A DNA stretch of 64,000 bases. It comes from Ctena decussata. Lineage: Eukaryota > Mollusca > Bivalvia > Lucinida > Lucinidae. A program made the translations under genes and the position numbers. Shown here in pieces: positions 33,720 to 44,830 of the stretch. The DNA is taken from contig OZ022512.1 in the NCBI GenBank assembly GCA_963989385.1, positions 24,015,899 to 24,079,898 of the forward strand. The letters are read 5' to 3'. The notes below the pieces were generated by a model. The model worked only from the letters and a program-made list of their open reading frames with translations. It had not been told where the DNA came from and made no database searches. Positions within the stretch are counted from its first letter, which is position 1. Every line of letters starts with the position of its first letter.

Positions 33720-35132
33720 GTATACTGGTTTACATCTGTCCGTCCGTCCTTCATTCCGTCATTCCGTCCGTCCCATCGTCCCCTTTTAATCAACTTTTTC
33801 GTCAAAGATTTCTTCACAACCATACAAGCTAGACTGGTCATATTTGGATTACAAGTTGGTGACGACATGTTGTATCGTGGGATTGAGAACCAGCCTTCTC
33901 CTGCTTATTCTTCCCTGTATTTGTCTGATTTTCTTTCTCTCCATAATGTGAATAATGAATTTTTTCGTCAAAGATTTCTCCACAACCATGCAAGCCAGAG
34001 AAGTCATATTTGGTATGCAGGTTAATGACGACTTATTATACCCCCGCTATGAAAAAGTGGGGGGGGGGGGGGGGGGGGGGAAAGGGTATTCTGGTTTACA
34101 TCTGTCCGACGTTCCGACCGTCCTTCCGTAATTCTGTAACACGTTTTCGTCAAAGGTATCTCAAGAACCATTTAAGATAGAAACTTCTTATTGAGTATAC
34201 AGGATGACAACGACAAGTTGTACCGTGGGATTGAAAATGGGCCCTCTCCTGCTTGTTCTTCCCTGTATTTGTTCCTTTTTCTTTCTCTCCATCATTTTTT
34301 TCGTCAAATATATCTCTGCAACGGTATTAGATAGAAAGTTGATATTTGGTATACAGGTTAACGATGAGAAAATGTATTGTGGGACAGAAAATCGGCCTTC
34401 TCCTATATGTTGCATCCTGTATTTGTTCACTTTTCTTTCTCTCCATGCATTCAGTATTGTAAATTTTCGTAAAGGATTTCTCAGCAGCTATTCAAGATGG
34501 AAGGTTTATATTTGTCATATGAGTTGACAATGACTTGTTGTATTGTGGGATTGAGAATGGGCCTAATCCTGTTCTTCCCTATATTTATTATTTTTTCTCT
34601 CTCTCTCAACACATTTTTATGAAAGGTATCTCAGCAGTATTATAAGATAGAAAGTTAATATTTGGTATGCAGATTGATAACAACAAGTTGTATCATGGGT
34701 TTGAGAATGGGCCTCCTTCATTTTGTTTTTCCCTGTATTTGTTCCTTTTTCTTTCTCTCCAAACATTTTTGTCAAAGATATCTCCACAACAGGATTAGAT
34801 AGAAAGTAAATATTTGGTATACAGGTTGACAATGACAAGTTGTATCACTGGATAAGGAACTGGCCTTCTCCTGCTTGTTCTTACCTATATTGTTCACTTT
34901 TCTTTCTCTCTATGCATTTAGTACTGTTATTTCTTGTGAAAGATTTCTCAGCAACTGTGCTGGATCATATTTGGTAAATGACTTGACAATAACTTATGAC
35001 ACTTCTCAGAGCAGAGTCCTCAGCAATCTTTCATTATAGACTGTTAAAACATGGTAGGTTTGTTTTTCTTTCATTGTTTTGTTTTTTACCATACAGGCCA
35101 TATACATTGAGAACGCTACAGTGGGGGTATAG
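33668..35132 (-). mobile_element. Two head-to-tail array elements with TATACCMCC ends (P2)
   Basis: On the minus strand an element starts at CTATACCCCCACTGTAGCG (35132). It contains five units of about 150-167 bp, anchored by GGGATTGAGAATGGGCC at about 34225, 34380, 34547, 34697 and 34847. It reaches a GGAC/GGTCGGAAC patch and a G/C homopolymer, and ends with a hairpin-like CACTTTTTCATAGCGGGGGT and TATAA near 34036. A second, shorter copy follows at once (34035-33668) with its own GGACGGACGGAC run, an ACACAC tract, a hairpin CACTTTTTCAAAGTG and GGTATAA. The architecture is that of P1 with different tips. Confidence 0.7.
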
Positions 35133-35420
35133 TCAGATTTTCTGACAGTTGTAGTTCTTTATCGTGTTGTTCATATTTTTGTATTTACCACAAATCACCA
35201 CCTTTTGCTCTCGCCTGTTCCAAGCCACAAACTTCTGATGCAGTTTCTGTTTGTTGTATGTTTAGCATTGTGGTAACCTGAATGCACCTGTCCGCCTTTG
35301 CTTCCTGATTAGATTTGTTGAAAATAATGTAAAGCGAGTAAAAAATAAAGGCTTTGTAATTTATTAATACCTTAAGTATATATTTTGTTGTTTATTGTAC
35401 GTAGTGCGTTGCGTTTGTGA
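35133..35420. other. Short stretch with no recognisable feature
   Basis: No ORF, repeat or motif was recognised between P2 and the next family A copy. Confidence 0.4.
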
Positions 35421-35662
35421 TATAAGCTGCGACACGGCAAAATCAACAAAGTGACAGGTGTGCCCAGGGAAGACAAAGATCAGCTCGGGCATCCACCCAG
35501 CCTGACCAGTGTCTTCGCTGTGCGCTTAAATTGTAAATTATGGTATGAGCTACCCACAAGCCGAAAGCAAAGACACTGACCAGACTTAGCGGATGCCAAG
35601 GTTGATCTTAGTCTTTGCTAGGCGTTCATGCCATTTTATGGTTTTATCGTGCTGTGGCTCAT
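35421..35662. mobile_element. Fold-back element family A copy, diverged
   Basis: ATAAGCTGCGACACGGCAAA and TTTTATCGTGCTGTGGCTCA are the ends. The internal modules CGGGCATCCACCCAGCCTGA and TTAGCGGATGCCAAGGTTGA are recognisable. Confidence 0.83.
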
Positions 35663-35690
35663 TTGTTGTGTGCATCTGACATCGAAGCTA

Positions 35691-35919
35691 ATTTGAGCCG
35701 CGACACGACAAAGCCAACAAAGTGGCATGTGTGCCCAACGAAGATTTATGTCGGTTTGGGGTTCCATCCAGTAATATCAGATTTTGTGCATGGCGTTAAG
35801 TTCCCTTTAAGGACACAGCCAAGACCCTGGTCTGACTTGGCGAATGCCCATGCTTCTGAGTCTTCACTGACGCACAACTTTATGCAATTTTGTCGGTTAA
35901 GGCGTGTCGCGGCTCAATT
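35691..35919. mobile_element. Fold-back element family A copy, diverged
   Basis: TTTGAGCCGCGACACGACAA and GGCGTGTCGCGGCTCAATTT are the ends. The left arm lacks part of the CAGCCTGGGC module. It lies only 28 bp from the preceding copy. Confidence 0.83.
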
Positions 35920-36028
35920 TGATTAGTTTTGTAGTTTAAGTTTCTCCCCTCTACTTCTGTTTTTTTTTGTCTTGGATGGATTGTGATTTGTGAGTGTGGC
36001 TTTTCTTAGGTTTCTTCATTAATAATGT

Positions 36029-36205
36029 GGGAACCCAGTAGCTGAATGGGTTATGCCCCGACCTTCTAAGCGAGCGCTCTATGTTCGAATCCTGCTGAAG
36101 GCGGAAGTCTTTCTCGCAGTAAACGGGGTTTCACTGCAACAAGCAAAAATTCTCACAATTCCGTTGGATCGAAAGGACTTAAATACTGTAGAATGACCAT
36201 TATAC
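36029..36205 (+). mobile_element. tRNA-derived SINE, family S1
   Basis: Head: CAGTAGCTGAATGGGTTATG (A box) and TGTTCGAATCCTGC (B box). Body: GCAGTAAACGGGGTTTCACT. Tail: GGACTTAAATACTGTAGAAT. The three blocks match the 11.05 and 32.5 kb copies in order. No clear target duplication was found. Confidence 0.75.
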
Positions 36206-37020
36206 CAGTTCATCATTTTTATATTTTTAAATGTTGCCTCAAGTTTTATATTAATGGCTTTCGTATTGACTTTTTGTATTTTCAAATGTTGCCTCAAATT
36301 TTATATAAATGGCTTTCGTATTGACTTGTTTGTGTTGCATCATGTCTTTTTATATAATTTTGTTAAACAATAAATTCGAGTGTTGGTCTGCTATACAATC
36401 AAAGTATGTTTTTCCTTTTGTTTGCACATAAGTCAATTTTCAACACCATGTCCTTAATAAGATCTTTTACCCTAAGTAAGCCTGTATAAAAAAACTCACG
36501 TGAAAGTCAATTCAGCTATGTTGCAAAGGTATAAAAGGAAAATAAACCAAACCAATCTGCTCACTCAGGTGACTGGTGTTATTTTTTTGCCACCCATCTT
36601 ATCTCAGTCTGGCACAAGATCATTTTGCCGGTATAGTGAGCAGTTGTACCTGCCCCAATACTGTTTATTATGCAAAAGGTATTGTAAGACATACAGAGTT
36701 CTAACTCATAAAAAAATGTGACAAATCTGCCATTTAGATGAGCATGTGAATATCAAATGTTATTACAATGGTGTTGTTATAAACATAAACAATATTCGAT
36801 CGAGCTACATGACTTGATTTTCAAAATGTTTGACTGTATGTTTTAATCCTCCCCATCAAATATTTTTTATTCTTGTTGTTTGTTTTAAAAGAGGTCAAAA
36901 TAAAAAAAATGAAGTTATATTACTGCAGGGTACTTATAATTAACTACCTACTATAAGCTGCTAAGCTGCTTCAACATCCATAAACATTAAATGCATAATA
37001 CGTGTCTGTACATAATTCCA
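36206..37020. other. Stretch with no recognisable gene
   Basis: A direct repeat ATATTTTTAAATGTTGCCTCAAGTTTTATATTAATGG-type block of about 55 bp occurs twice (around 36215 and 36270). The rest shows nothing recognisable. Confidence 0.45.
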
Positions 37021-37025
37021 CATGT

Positions 37026-37215
37026 TACACTGGCGCTCACGTATTTGTACACCAAAAACGCGTTCGTACCGCGTTGCATGCGCGTGCTGCGTGCGTATCA
37101 CCTAGAACCGCGCATCAGACGCGTCTAGACGCGCCCTGACGCGTCTCGACGCGGGAGACGCAAACGATGATAACATGAATATTCATGACATGTTCAATAC
37201 GCGCACAACCGCAGA
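37026..37215 (+). repeat. CpG-rich ACGCG repeat with terminus TACACTGGCGCTCACG
   Basis: TACACTGGCGCTCACGTATT is followed by a run of ACGCGT, GACGCG and GCGTGC words in an otherwise AT-rich region. The terminus recurs in complement at about 47999-48025. Both copies are CpG-dense, unlike their surroundings. I cannot tell whether this is a transposon end or a preserved unmethylated island. Confidence 0.65.
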
Positions 37216-37525
37216 TTGTACGTTGGCCTAATTAAAATAGTTTTAAGATAGCTTAAAACAATATAAGTTACTAAGTTAATTAAATATTGTCTCGATCTCT
37301 CTACCGGGAATCTGACCGAATCGATGCGCAGAAGACGGGAACCATAAAGCAGTCCCACACTATCTGGGTCAATTTTTACACACCAACTCGTAACGTCTCG
37401 ATTTCTGAATTCAATGGGACTCATTAACTACTATTTAGACTAACTCTATAATAGAACTTCTATGCTTAGAAACTATACATAACTTCTATTTTTTTAACTT
37501 GTAAGCCCATAAAACAAACAAACAA
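37216..37525. other. Stretch with no recognisable feature
   Basis: A 76-residue minus-strand ORF (37194-37424) has no recognised motif. Nothing else was seen. Confidence 0.4.
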
Positions 37526-39075
37526 AACAAGAGGTCCATGATGGACCTAAATCGCTCACCTGAGTTATGATGAAATAACATGGAAGATCATCTATTTGAT
37601 GATGGTTCAATTGGAGCAGTTTTGCACTTTCTAATCTATATTCTGACAAAATTTCATTTAGATTGGATCAAAACTGTGCCCTCTAGAGTGTACAAAATGT
37701 TTTTTCTAAGATCTGACCTGGCAATCTAGGTTTTGATCAGACATTATTCAGTTTCAAACTTGGCCTACATTTCATGAAGATACACGTTCTGACAAAGTTT
37801 CATGAAGATTCAATGCAAAATAAAGCCACAATTGTGTACACAAGGTTTTTCTATGATTTGACCTAGTGACCTACCGGTAGTTTTTGACCCGACAATAGCC
37901 AGTTCCAAACTTGGCCTACATTTCATTAAGATAATCGTTCTGACAAAGTTTCATGAATATTGAACCAAAACTGTGCCCTCTAGAGTATATACAATGTTTT
38001 TCTAAGGTTTGACCTAGTGACCTAGTTTTTTGATCCAACATGACCCAGTTGCACCCTTGGTCTAGATTTGTTGGAGATAAACATTCTGACAAGTTTCATG
38101 AAGATTGGAACAAAACTGTGCCCTCAAGAGCATTCACATGGTTTTTCAAAGATCTGACCTAGTGACCTAGTTTTTGACCTGACATGGTCCAGTTTCAAAT
38201 ATGGTCTAGATTTCATAAAAATAAGCATTCTGGCAAAGTTTCATGAAGATTGAATCATAACTGTGCCCTCTAGAGTGTACACATGGTTTATTTAAGATTT
38301 GACCTAGTGACCTAGTTTTTGACCCTACATGACTCAGTTTCAATCTTGGCCTAGATTGTATATGGATTAACATTCTGACATAGTTTCATGAAGATTGGAT
38401 CATAACTCTGCCCTCTAGAGTGTACACAAGGTTTTTCTAAGATTTGACCTAGTGACCTAGTTTTTGACCCCACAAGACTCAGTTTCAATTTTGGCCTAGA
38501 TTAAATAAAGATAAACATTCTGACACAAAAATTTATTTCTATTTTTAGCTCTGGCGGCCATTTTTGTTCAACGGAGTGGAACCGTTTTAGCAATTTTGGT
38601 TCAGGGCCATGAGTCAAACATTTCTGTAAAATTATTTTGAAATCGAGCCATTGGCTTCAGAGGAGATGTTGTTTAAAGGTTTTTTCTATTTTTAGATTTC
38701 TATTTTTAGCTCTGGCGGCCATTTTGTTCAGCGGAGTGGAACCGTTTTAGCAATTTTGGTTCAGGGCTATGAGTCAAACATTTCTGTGAAATTTTTTTGA
38801 AATCGATCCATTAACTTCAGAGGAGATGTCGTTTAAAGGTTTTTCTATTTTTAGCTCTGGCGGCCATTTTGTTCAGCGGAGCGGAACCATTTTAGCAATT
38901 TTGGTTCAGGGCTATAACAGAAACATTTGTGTGAAATTATTTTGAAATTGGCATACTGGTCTAGGAGGAGATGTCGTTTGAAGAAATTGTTGACGGACGG
39001 ACGACGGACGGACGACGGACAAATATCGATCACAACAGCTCACCTTGAGCACTTCGTGCTTAGGTGAGCTAAAAA
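37526..39075 (+). mobile_element. Pearl-like, Helitron-like array element P3
   Basis: 5' end: AACAAG, hairpin AGGTCCATgATGGACCT, then CGCTCACCTGAG. First array: six to seven diverged units of about 145 bp with CAAAACTGTGCCCTCTAGAG and TTTGACCTAGTGACCTAG. Second array (38540-38985): three units of about 150 bp with TTAGCTCTGGCGGCCATTTT. Then GTTGACGGACGGACGACGGA, a stem AGCAC-TTC-GTGCT and TAGGTGAGCTAAAAA. The tips are inverted relative to each other and are the same as in P1 and P4. Confidence 0.8.
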
Positions 39076-39183
39076 TTGACATATTTGCGGTGTTTGAAAG
39101 CCTACAAAGCAGTGATCTGGGTAAAACCTTGCTTTATGATAATCCACAGCTTCATGCAAATTTTTATTCTTTTTAGTGACATA

Positions 39184-39430
39184 ATAATTGAGCCATGACA
39201 TGAGAAAACCAACAAAGGGGTTGAGCGCCAGCGCAAACTCAGATCAGCCTGGGCTTCCACCCAGTTTGATCAGACTCTTTGCTAAGGGCTTAAAGGGTAG
39301 CTAAGAGTCTAAGCTACCTCCATGCTGACAGCGAAGACTCTGATCAGACTGGGCAAATGCCCAAGCTGATCTGAGTCTGCGCTGGGCGCACAACCACATT
39401 GTTGGTTTTGTCGTGTCGCGGCTCATATAA
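39184..39430. mobile_element. Fold-back element family A copy
   Basis: ATTGAGCCATGACATGAGAA pairs with TTGTCGTGTCGCGGCTCATA. CAGCCTGGGCTTCCACCCAG and CTGGGCAAATGCCCAAGCTG are the arm palindromes. It lies about 110 bp after P3. Confidence 0.88.
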
Positions 39431-39810
39431 TTATAAAAACTTCTTTAATGCCAATGTAATATAGCAACCAAGCAAAAACAATGAACAACTTTTACAATTT
39501 TAATACCTATTAATTAATCAACGCATTTGTATGGTTATGAAAGTCAGAGGCGCACCTTTCTTTAAAAGTACCTTTCAATCAATTCCACATGAAAAGCAAT
39601 CCAACGTCCATACAAAAAAATTATAGTGCACATATTAAAGCCATTTTATTACCACTTTTCACCTTAAAGCATGACATTGGGCATAAAGTATTTTTTTATT
39701 TGACAACAATTTTGATATTATTTCTAATACAACAAGACAGAAAATCCGGGCACTGGTGGAGGAAGAGCACGTTTAATATTGAGCTCACATAAACTTTTAA
39801 TTTTATTGTT

Positions 39811-39960
39811 TTAATGGTGTTTTATGACGTTTATTGGTGGTGACATTGAAGATAAGAGTGGTGTATATATTTTACCGGGTGAAGGATACAACTTTTGTGC
39901 TGACTTTCTGCTTTTTCCGGGAAAAGAAAGAAATTGCGTCGTGAACAAAGGATCCGCCAT
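39811..39960 (-). CDS. Candidate first exon or 49-aa ORF at an ATGGCGGAT start
   Basis: On the minus strand AATTCAAGATGGCGGATCC gives a strong start context, close to the AAGATGGCGGC element (YY1-type) common at animal gene starts. The frame runs 49 codons to TAA at 39811 and has mixed, non-repetitive composition (Ser, Pro, Lys). A possible splice donor CCCG|GTAAAAT lies after about residue 29 (near 39873). No protein family is recognised and no downstream exon was located. Confidence 0.28.
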   Translation of the reverse strand: MADPLFTTQFLSFPGKSRKSAQKLYPSPGKIYTPLLSSMSPPINVIKHH

Positions 39961-39999
39961 CTTGAATTTTGTGGTTTTGGTGTATTGTTTCAGTCACTT

Positions 40000-40486
40000 T
40001 ACTCTCTCCCAAGGTCTTTTGAAGCTGACATATCTTGCAATAAGCCTCAGTTGGAAGGAACATCAAACTCCCGCAACGAATTTCGTATAAAATTCGGAAA
40101 TTTTAGTTACTTGACTCTGTTTATTTCCGGCCCAGTCTGGAAAGAAAATCCCCCAGCCCTCCCCTGCTTATGTGGTTGAGTGTATACCAGGCTAAAGATA
40201 AACAGGCTTTTCCTGCGGTACCTGGGCAGTGTGTGACTGAATCTAGGCGTTACGGATACAGATGAAAGTCTACGATTCCTTTTGAAATACATTGGCTGGA
40301 GACTGTACATAGCTTGAAACGTTTTAGGTGCCCGATTTTAAAAACTGTTTTAAACAAGGGTAGAAAAAGTACATATTCCTCACATACTTAGCTTTAACCT
40401 AGAATTTTTATTTTTATCTTTTTATTATGCAGAGCTTATTATTTTTTAAATGTAAAATGTCTTTTAGTAGTCACGATGGTATATTA
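40000..40486. other. Flank of the 39.96 kb start; nothing further recognised
   Basis: Plus-strand ORFs here are antisense to the candidate exon or run through T-rich sequence. If the start at 39960 is real, its promoter would lie here. No TATA box is evident. Confidence 0.3.
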
Positions 40487-42910
40487 ACACAAGTAGCCCA
40501 AAGGGCAACAATTGCTCACCTGAGAGACACTGTAAACCTATAGGGATATTTAAGATGCTCAAGGGCAGCTAACTCCACAGTCAGTGGTCCAATCACGTTG
40601 AAAATTAAACTCATCCAAAACATTATGTATGCCCTCATTTAATATATGCAAGTTTAAAAAGTATCCGATCAAGAGCACAATAGACAGAGCTGTCAAGGGC
40701 AGCTAACTTCGTAGTGGTTGGCCTGATCGGGCCAAAATTTGAACTTGTTTAAGATAATATGCATTTCCTCATTACCTGCAAGTTTGAAAAGGATCGGATC
40801 AGTAGAAACCAAGAAAAAGTGGCGACATTGATTTTTTGGATGCTCAGGGCAGGTACTCCATAGTCAGTAGTGAGATCTAGCCGAAATGCTAACTAATCCA
40901 AGCTTTTATGCATATCCTCTTTACCTGCAAGTATGAAGAGGATCCGATGAAAAATGAAAATGTGATGACGTTGTTTTCTCCATTATAACACTATGGGATT
41001 TTTTTCACACACTCAAGGGCAACTAACTCCTAGTCTGTGCTCGAATCCGGCCAAATTTCGAACTCATCCAAGCTCTGTATGTCATCATTACCTGCAAGTA
41101 TGATAAGGATCTAATCAAAAACCTTGATTGCAGCACCCTGAAAGTCAAACTTGCTGGAGATATTGTCATGCCCTACATTTGTGAGAAATTATTTTAGAAT
41201 CCATTGAGAAATGTAGGTGCTAGAGCGATGACAAAGTTTTTCTAAAAATAGCCACATTGACCTTGACCTTGGGCGCAGCATCCTGAAAGTCAAACTTGCT
41301 TGAGATATTGTCATACCCTACATTTGTCCCAAGTTATTTCAAAATCCATGGAGAAATGAAGGTGCTAGGGCGATGACAAAGTTTTTCTAAAAATAGCCAC
41401 AGTGACCTTGACCTTGGGCACAGCACCCTGAAAGTCGAACTTGCTCGAGATATTGTCATGCCCTACATTTGGTTGAATTTATTTTAAAATCCATTGAGAA
41501 ATGTAGGTGCTAGAGCGCTGACAAAGTTTTTCTAAAAATAGCCACAGTAACCTTGATTTTGGGTGCAGCACCCTGGAAGTCGAACTTGCTTGAGATATTG
41601 TCATACCCTACATTTGTGTCAAGTTATTTCAAAATCCATGAAGAAATGAAGGTGCTAGGGCGATGACAAAGTTTTTCTAAAAATAGACACAGTGACCTTG
41701 ACCTTGGGCACAGCACCCTGAAAGTCAAACTTGCTCGAGATATTGTCATGCCCTACATTTGTGTGAATTTATTTTAAAATCCATTGAGAAATGTAGGTGC
41801 TAGAGCGCTGACAAAGTTTTTCTAAAAATAGCTCCAGTGACCTTGACCTTGGGTGCAGCACCCTGGAAGTTGAACTTGCTCGAGATATTGTCATGCTCTA
41901 CATTTGTGTGAAGTTATTTTAAAATCCATTGAGAAATGTAGGTGCTAGAGCGCTGATAAAGTTTTTCTTAAAATACCCACAGTGACCTTGACCTTGGGCG
42001 CAGCATCCTGAAAGTTGAACTTGCTTGAGATATTGTCATGCCCTACATTTGTGTGAAGTTATTTTAAAATCCATTGAGAAATGTAGGTGCTAGAGCGCGG
42101 ACAATGTTTTTCTAAAAATAGCCACAGTGACCTTGACCTTGGGCGCAGCATCCTGAAAGTCGAACTTGCTCGAGATATTGTCATGCCCTACATTTGTGTG
42201 AAGTGATTTTAAAATCCGTTGAGAAATGTATGCAATAGAGCGATGACAAAGTTTTTCTAAAAATATTTGATGAGGTTGTTTTCTCCATTATAACACTATA
42301 GGATTTTTTTCAAACGCTCAAGAGCAGCTAACTCCGTAGTCTGTGCTCGAATCCGGCCAAATTTCGAACTCATCCAAGCTCTTATGTATGTCATCATTAC
42401 CTGCAAGTATGATAAGGATCTAAGCAAAAACAGTTGAGAAAACGTGATGACGCCATTTTCCCCATTATAACCCTATGGGATTTTTTTCAAACGCTCAAGG
42501 GCAGCTAACTCCGTAGTCTGTGCTCGATTCCGACCAAATTTCGAACTCATCCAAGCTCTTGTGTATGTCATCATTACCTGCAAGTATGATAAGGATCTAA
42601 TCAAAAACAGTCGAGAAAACGTGATGACGCCGTTTTCCCCATTATAACCCTATGGGGGCTATCTGTTGCCATGGAAACCAGAGTTCTGAGCTGATCGGCA
42701 CCAAAACCTAATGCAGCCTTTCCCCCACCCAAATGATGCTTCAGATAAAATTTGATTGCGATCGGCCCACTGGTCTCTGAGATATTTATGTTTGAAAGTG
42801 TTGACGCACCCACCCACGCACCCACCCACGCACCCACGGACGGACGGACGACGGCTCGACTCTCATCCTATAAGCTCACCTCTGAGCCTTCGGCTCAGGT
42901 GAGCTAAAAA
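40487..42910 (+). mobile_element. Pearl-like, Helitron-like array element P4
   Basis: 5' end: AACACAAG, stem GCCC-AAA-GGGC, then TTGCTCACCTGAG. The body has ~130-180 bp A units (AGGGCAGCTAACTCC at 40566, 40695, 40850, 41020, 42318 and 42497) interrupted by an array of 145 bp B units. 3' end: CACCCACGCACCCACGGACG, GGACGGACGACGG, a stem GAGCC-TTC-GGCTC, then AGGTGAGCTAAAAAA. A hairpin followed within ~10 bp by CTAA matches the 3' end of Helitron-type elements (hairpin then CTRR). There is no Rep/helicase ORF, so it is non-autonomous. Confidence 0.82.
41111..42260 (+). repeat. 145 bp tandem array with invariant period
   Basis: The anchor at the TGACCTTGACCTTGGGC block falls at 41256, 41401, 41546, 41691, 41836, 41981 and 42126: seven units spaced exactly 145 bp. 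A partial first unit aligns at the same spacing (CAGCACCCTG at 41131, then 41276). Each unit continues through AGATATTGTCATGCCCTACA and GAGAAATGTAGGTGCTAGAG. Point differences exist between units but no indels shift the period. Confidence 0.93.
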
Positions 42911-43063
42911 AAAGTGACAACTTATCTGGGCCAGAACACACACGGTAACCCTCGCTAAGAATTTAACTGACCAGTGAAATTTGGACCCAGACTATTATAT
43001 TGAGTTAAACAATACCACAGGGTATAATCGATTCCTCTAATTTTCGCTTCCTGCAGAGACTGT

Positions 43064-43452
43064 ACATCATATTTGGCTTCCGCCGAGACTGTCCGCGAGT
43101 TCTTGCTTCCTGCCGAGACTTCTGTACATGATAAATGGCTTCCTGCAGAGACTGTCCGCGTGATTCTGCTTCCTGTCGAGCCTCTCGGCAGGAAGCAGAG
43201 ACACGCGAACAGTCTCGGCAGGAAGCCAATTATCATGTACAGAAGTCTCTGCAGGAAGCCAGAACTCGCGGACAGTCTCGGCGGACTTCACATCATATTT
43301 GGCTTCTGCCGAGACTGTCCACGATCTCTTGCTTCCTGCAGAGACTTCTGTCCTCGAAAATTGGCTTCCTACCGAGACTGTCCACGTGACTCTGCTTCCT
43401 GCCGAGATCCTTGGCAGGAAGCAGAATCACTCGGACAGTCTCTGCAGGAAGG
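43064..43452. repeat. Duplicated compound palindrome built from ~31 bp modules
   Basis: The module GCTTCCTGCAGAGACTGTCC and its variants occurs about five times forward, four times reversed, four times forward and twice reversed. One palindrome with ~105 bp arms spans 43077-43287, the arms about 93% complementary by eye. ACATCATATTTGGCTTC at 43064 recurs at 43290, so the palindrome unit is directly duplicated with a 226 bp period, the second copy being truncated. Long frames are open on both strands because the module lacks stops. Confidence 0.9.
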
Positions 43453-43576
43453 TTGGTGGTATTCTTCAGGTACTCCAGTTTTCTCCACAACCAAGGCCAC
43501 AAATAAGCAATTATCCTTGCCTTTTAGACAATGTAAAAACATTCGCATGCCTGAATTTTCTATACCTTCAATAATC

Positions 43577-43765
43577 CTGTTTAGACTAGAGTTTTAATCC
43601 GAATCGAATCAGAATTTGCTTTGAATTAGCTGTTTAGACTAGCAAATCTTTTTCGAATTAAAAACTAATTCGGAGTATTTAAACTAATCCTACAGGGTAC
43701 CTTGGATCGAATCCGAATTAACTTTTACTTCGGATTAAAAGTCCTGTCTAAACAGCCAACCGAAG
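43577..43765. repeat. Inverted-repeat region around CTGTTTAGACTAG
   Basis: CCTGTTTAGACTAGAGTTTTAATCC on the left faces GGATTAAAAGTCCTGTCTAAACAG on the right, with an additional CTGTTTAGACTAG at 43630. The interior repeats TCGAATCCGAATTA-like words. It is probably a small MITE of about 190 bp. Confidence 0.6.
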
Positions 43766-44264
43766 CAAAGCCGCATTAAAAATTATTTTTGAACTGACCT
43801 CGGGCATGTTTAGGTCATGTTAACATTTGAGCAGGCTGCATTTACTTTACTGCAAAGTAACTTGCATCCAATCAAAAACATTATTTTACTACGAAGTAAC
43901 TTGCATTAAATTGGAAATGGTATAGTCTGAACAGACAAGTGGGTTCTCTTCGGATTACCTTATTGTAGAGCAATCTGTGCCGAATCGAAACAGATATCCT
44001 CTACACAGAGTAAAAGTAAACAAAATAAAGTTTAAGAATATTTCATTTGTAGCATGTAGTTTTGGCTGAAGGCAGAATAGTAACCTACATTCCAAGATAA
44101 ACCTTGATTTTCAGAAAGCAATTTAATGCTGCAAAAATTTTCAGCATATGGGGCCAGAGATGAATGATCATCAAGGTGACTGAAAACCGAGAACCCCGGC
44201 AAGAAAAAACACCTGACTCTCTACAAGAAGAACTTGGTTTTCTAACCGAAGTTAGACCCAAACT
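43766..44264. other. Stretch with no recognisable gene
   Basis: TACTGCAAAGTAACTTGCAT and TACGAAGTAACTTGCAT are two similar 20 bp words about 55 bp apart. No other structure was seen. Confidence 0.4.
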
Positions 44265-44830
44265 GGAACAAGCCCCCCTGTCCTGGCTAGGTCCAAGGCA
44301 GTTCTATGGAGGAAAAAAGGGGGAGGCGGAGGAGGGAACAAGGAGCAAATTCTTGGATGGGATGCAAATTCTTTGGTGGGTCGGGGGGCGGGTGCAAAAG
44401 ACTGCCCAGATTCATGTGTTAGTGGGGTTGCACCGAAGTGGACCTGTGCTGGGTCCTGGGCAGGTGACGTCTCAGAAAAAGGGAGAAGCAAAATCTTTGG
44501 TGGGGAGCAAAAACTTCCAGAAACATTAAGTAGCAATGGGATAGAACCCAAATGGACTTGTGCACAGATCCACATAAATCACTTCCCATGCACACAGCCC
44601 TCGCGACCCACTGTGGGTTGGCTTTAGCATTACAATTCAGGGCTTCTGGAAACGCATGGCATGAGAGGCACGCTTCAAGCCATAATGCATCTTCCCCGAA
44701 CTGCAGGCCTCCATCAGACTTCACTTTGCTAGTTCTGCCGGAACAAGCCCCCTGTCCTGGCTGGGCCCAGGGCAGGTCTAGGGGGGAAATGGGGAGCAAA
44801 TTCTTAGGTGGGGAGCAAATTCCATTATTA
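44265..44830 (+). repeat. GC-rich direct repeat, ~476 bp apart
   Basis: GGAACAAGCCCCCCTGTCCT at 44265 recurs at 44741, followed in both by GGCTRGGYCCARGGCAG and a GGGGAGCAAATTCTT block. The intervening sequence holds more GGGAGCAAA-type words, so this may be a decayed tandem array. The opposing ORFs here follow its composition. Confidence 0.7.

Noticed and set aside
33681..34025. 114-codon ORF at the P2 end
   Set aside because: It reads through GT/G homopolymers, the GGACGG microsatellite and array units.
41111..42260. Bacterial-type repeat array or coding repeat protein
   Set aside because: A 145 bp period is not a multiple of three and frames are closed; the array lies within a pearl-like element.
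43064..43452. CRISPR-like array of ~31 bp repeats
   Set aside because: Modules alternate in orientation without unique spacers, the genome is animal, and no cas genes are present.
43073..43597. 174-codon plus-strand ORF, the longest in the window
   Set aside because: It translates the 31 bp palindromic modules; the opposite strand and other frames are equally open, so the frame reflects stop-free repeats and not a gene.
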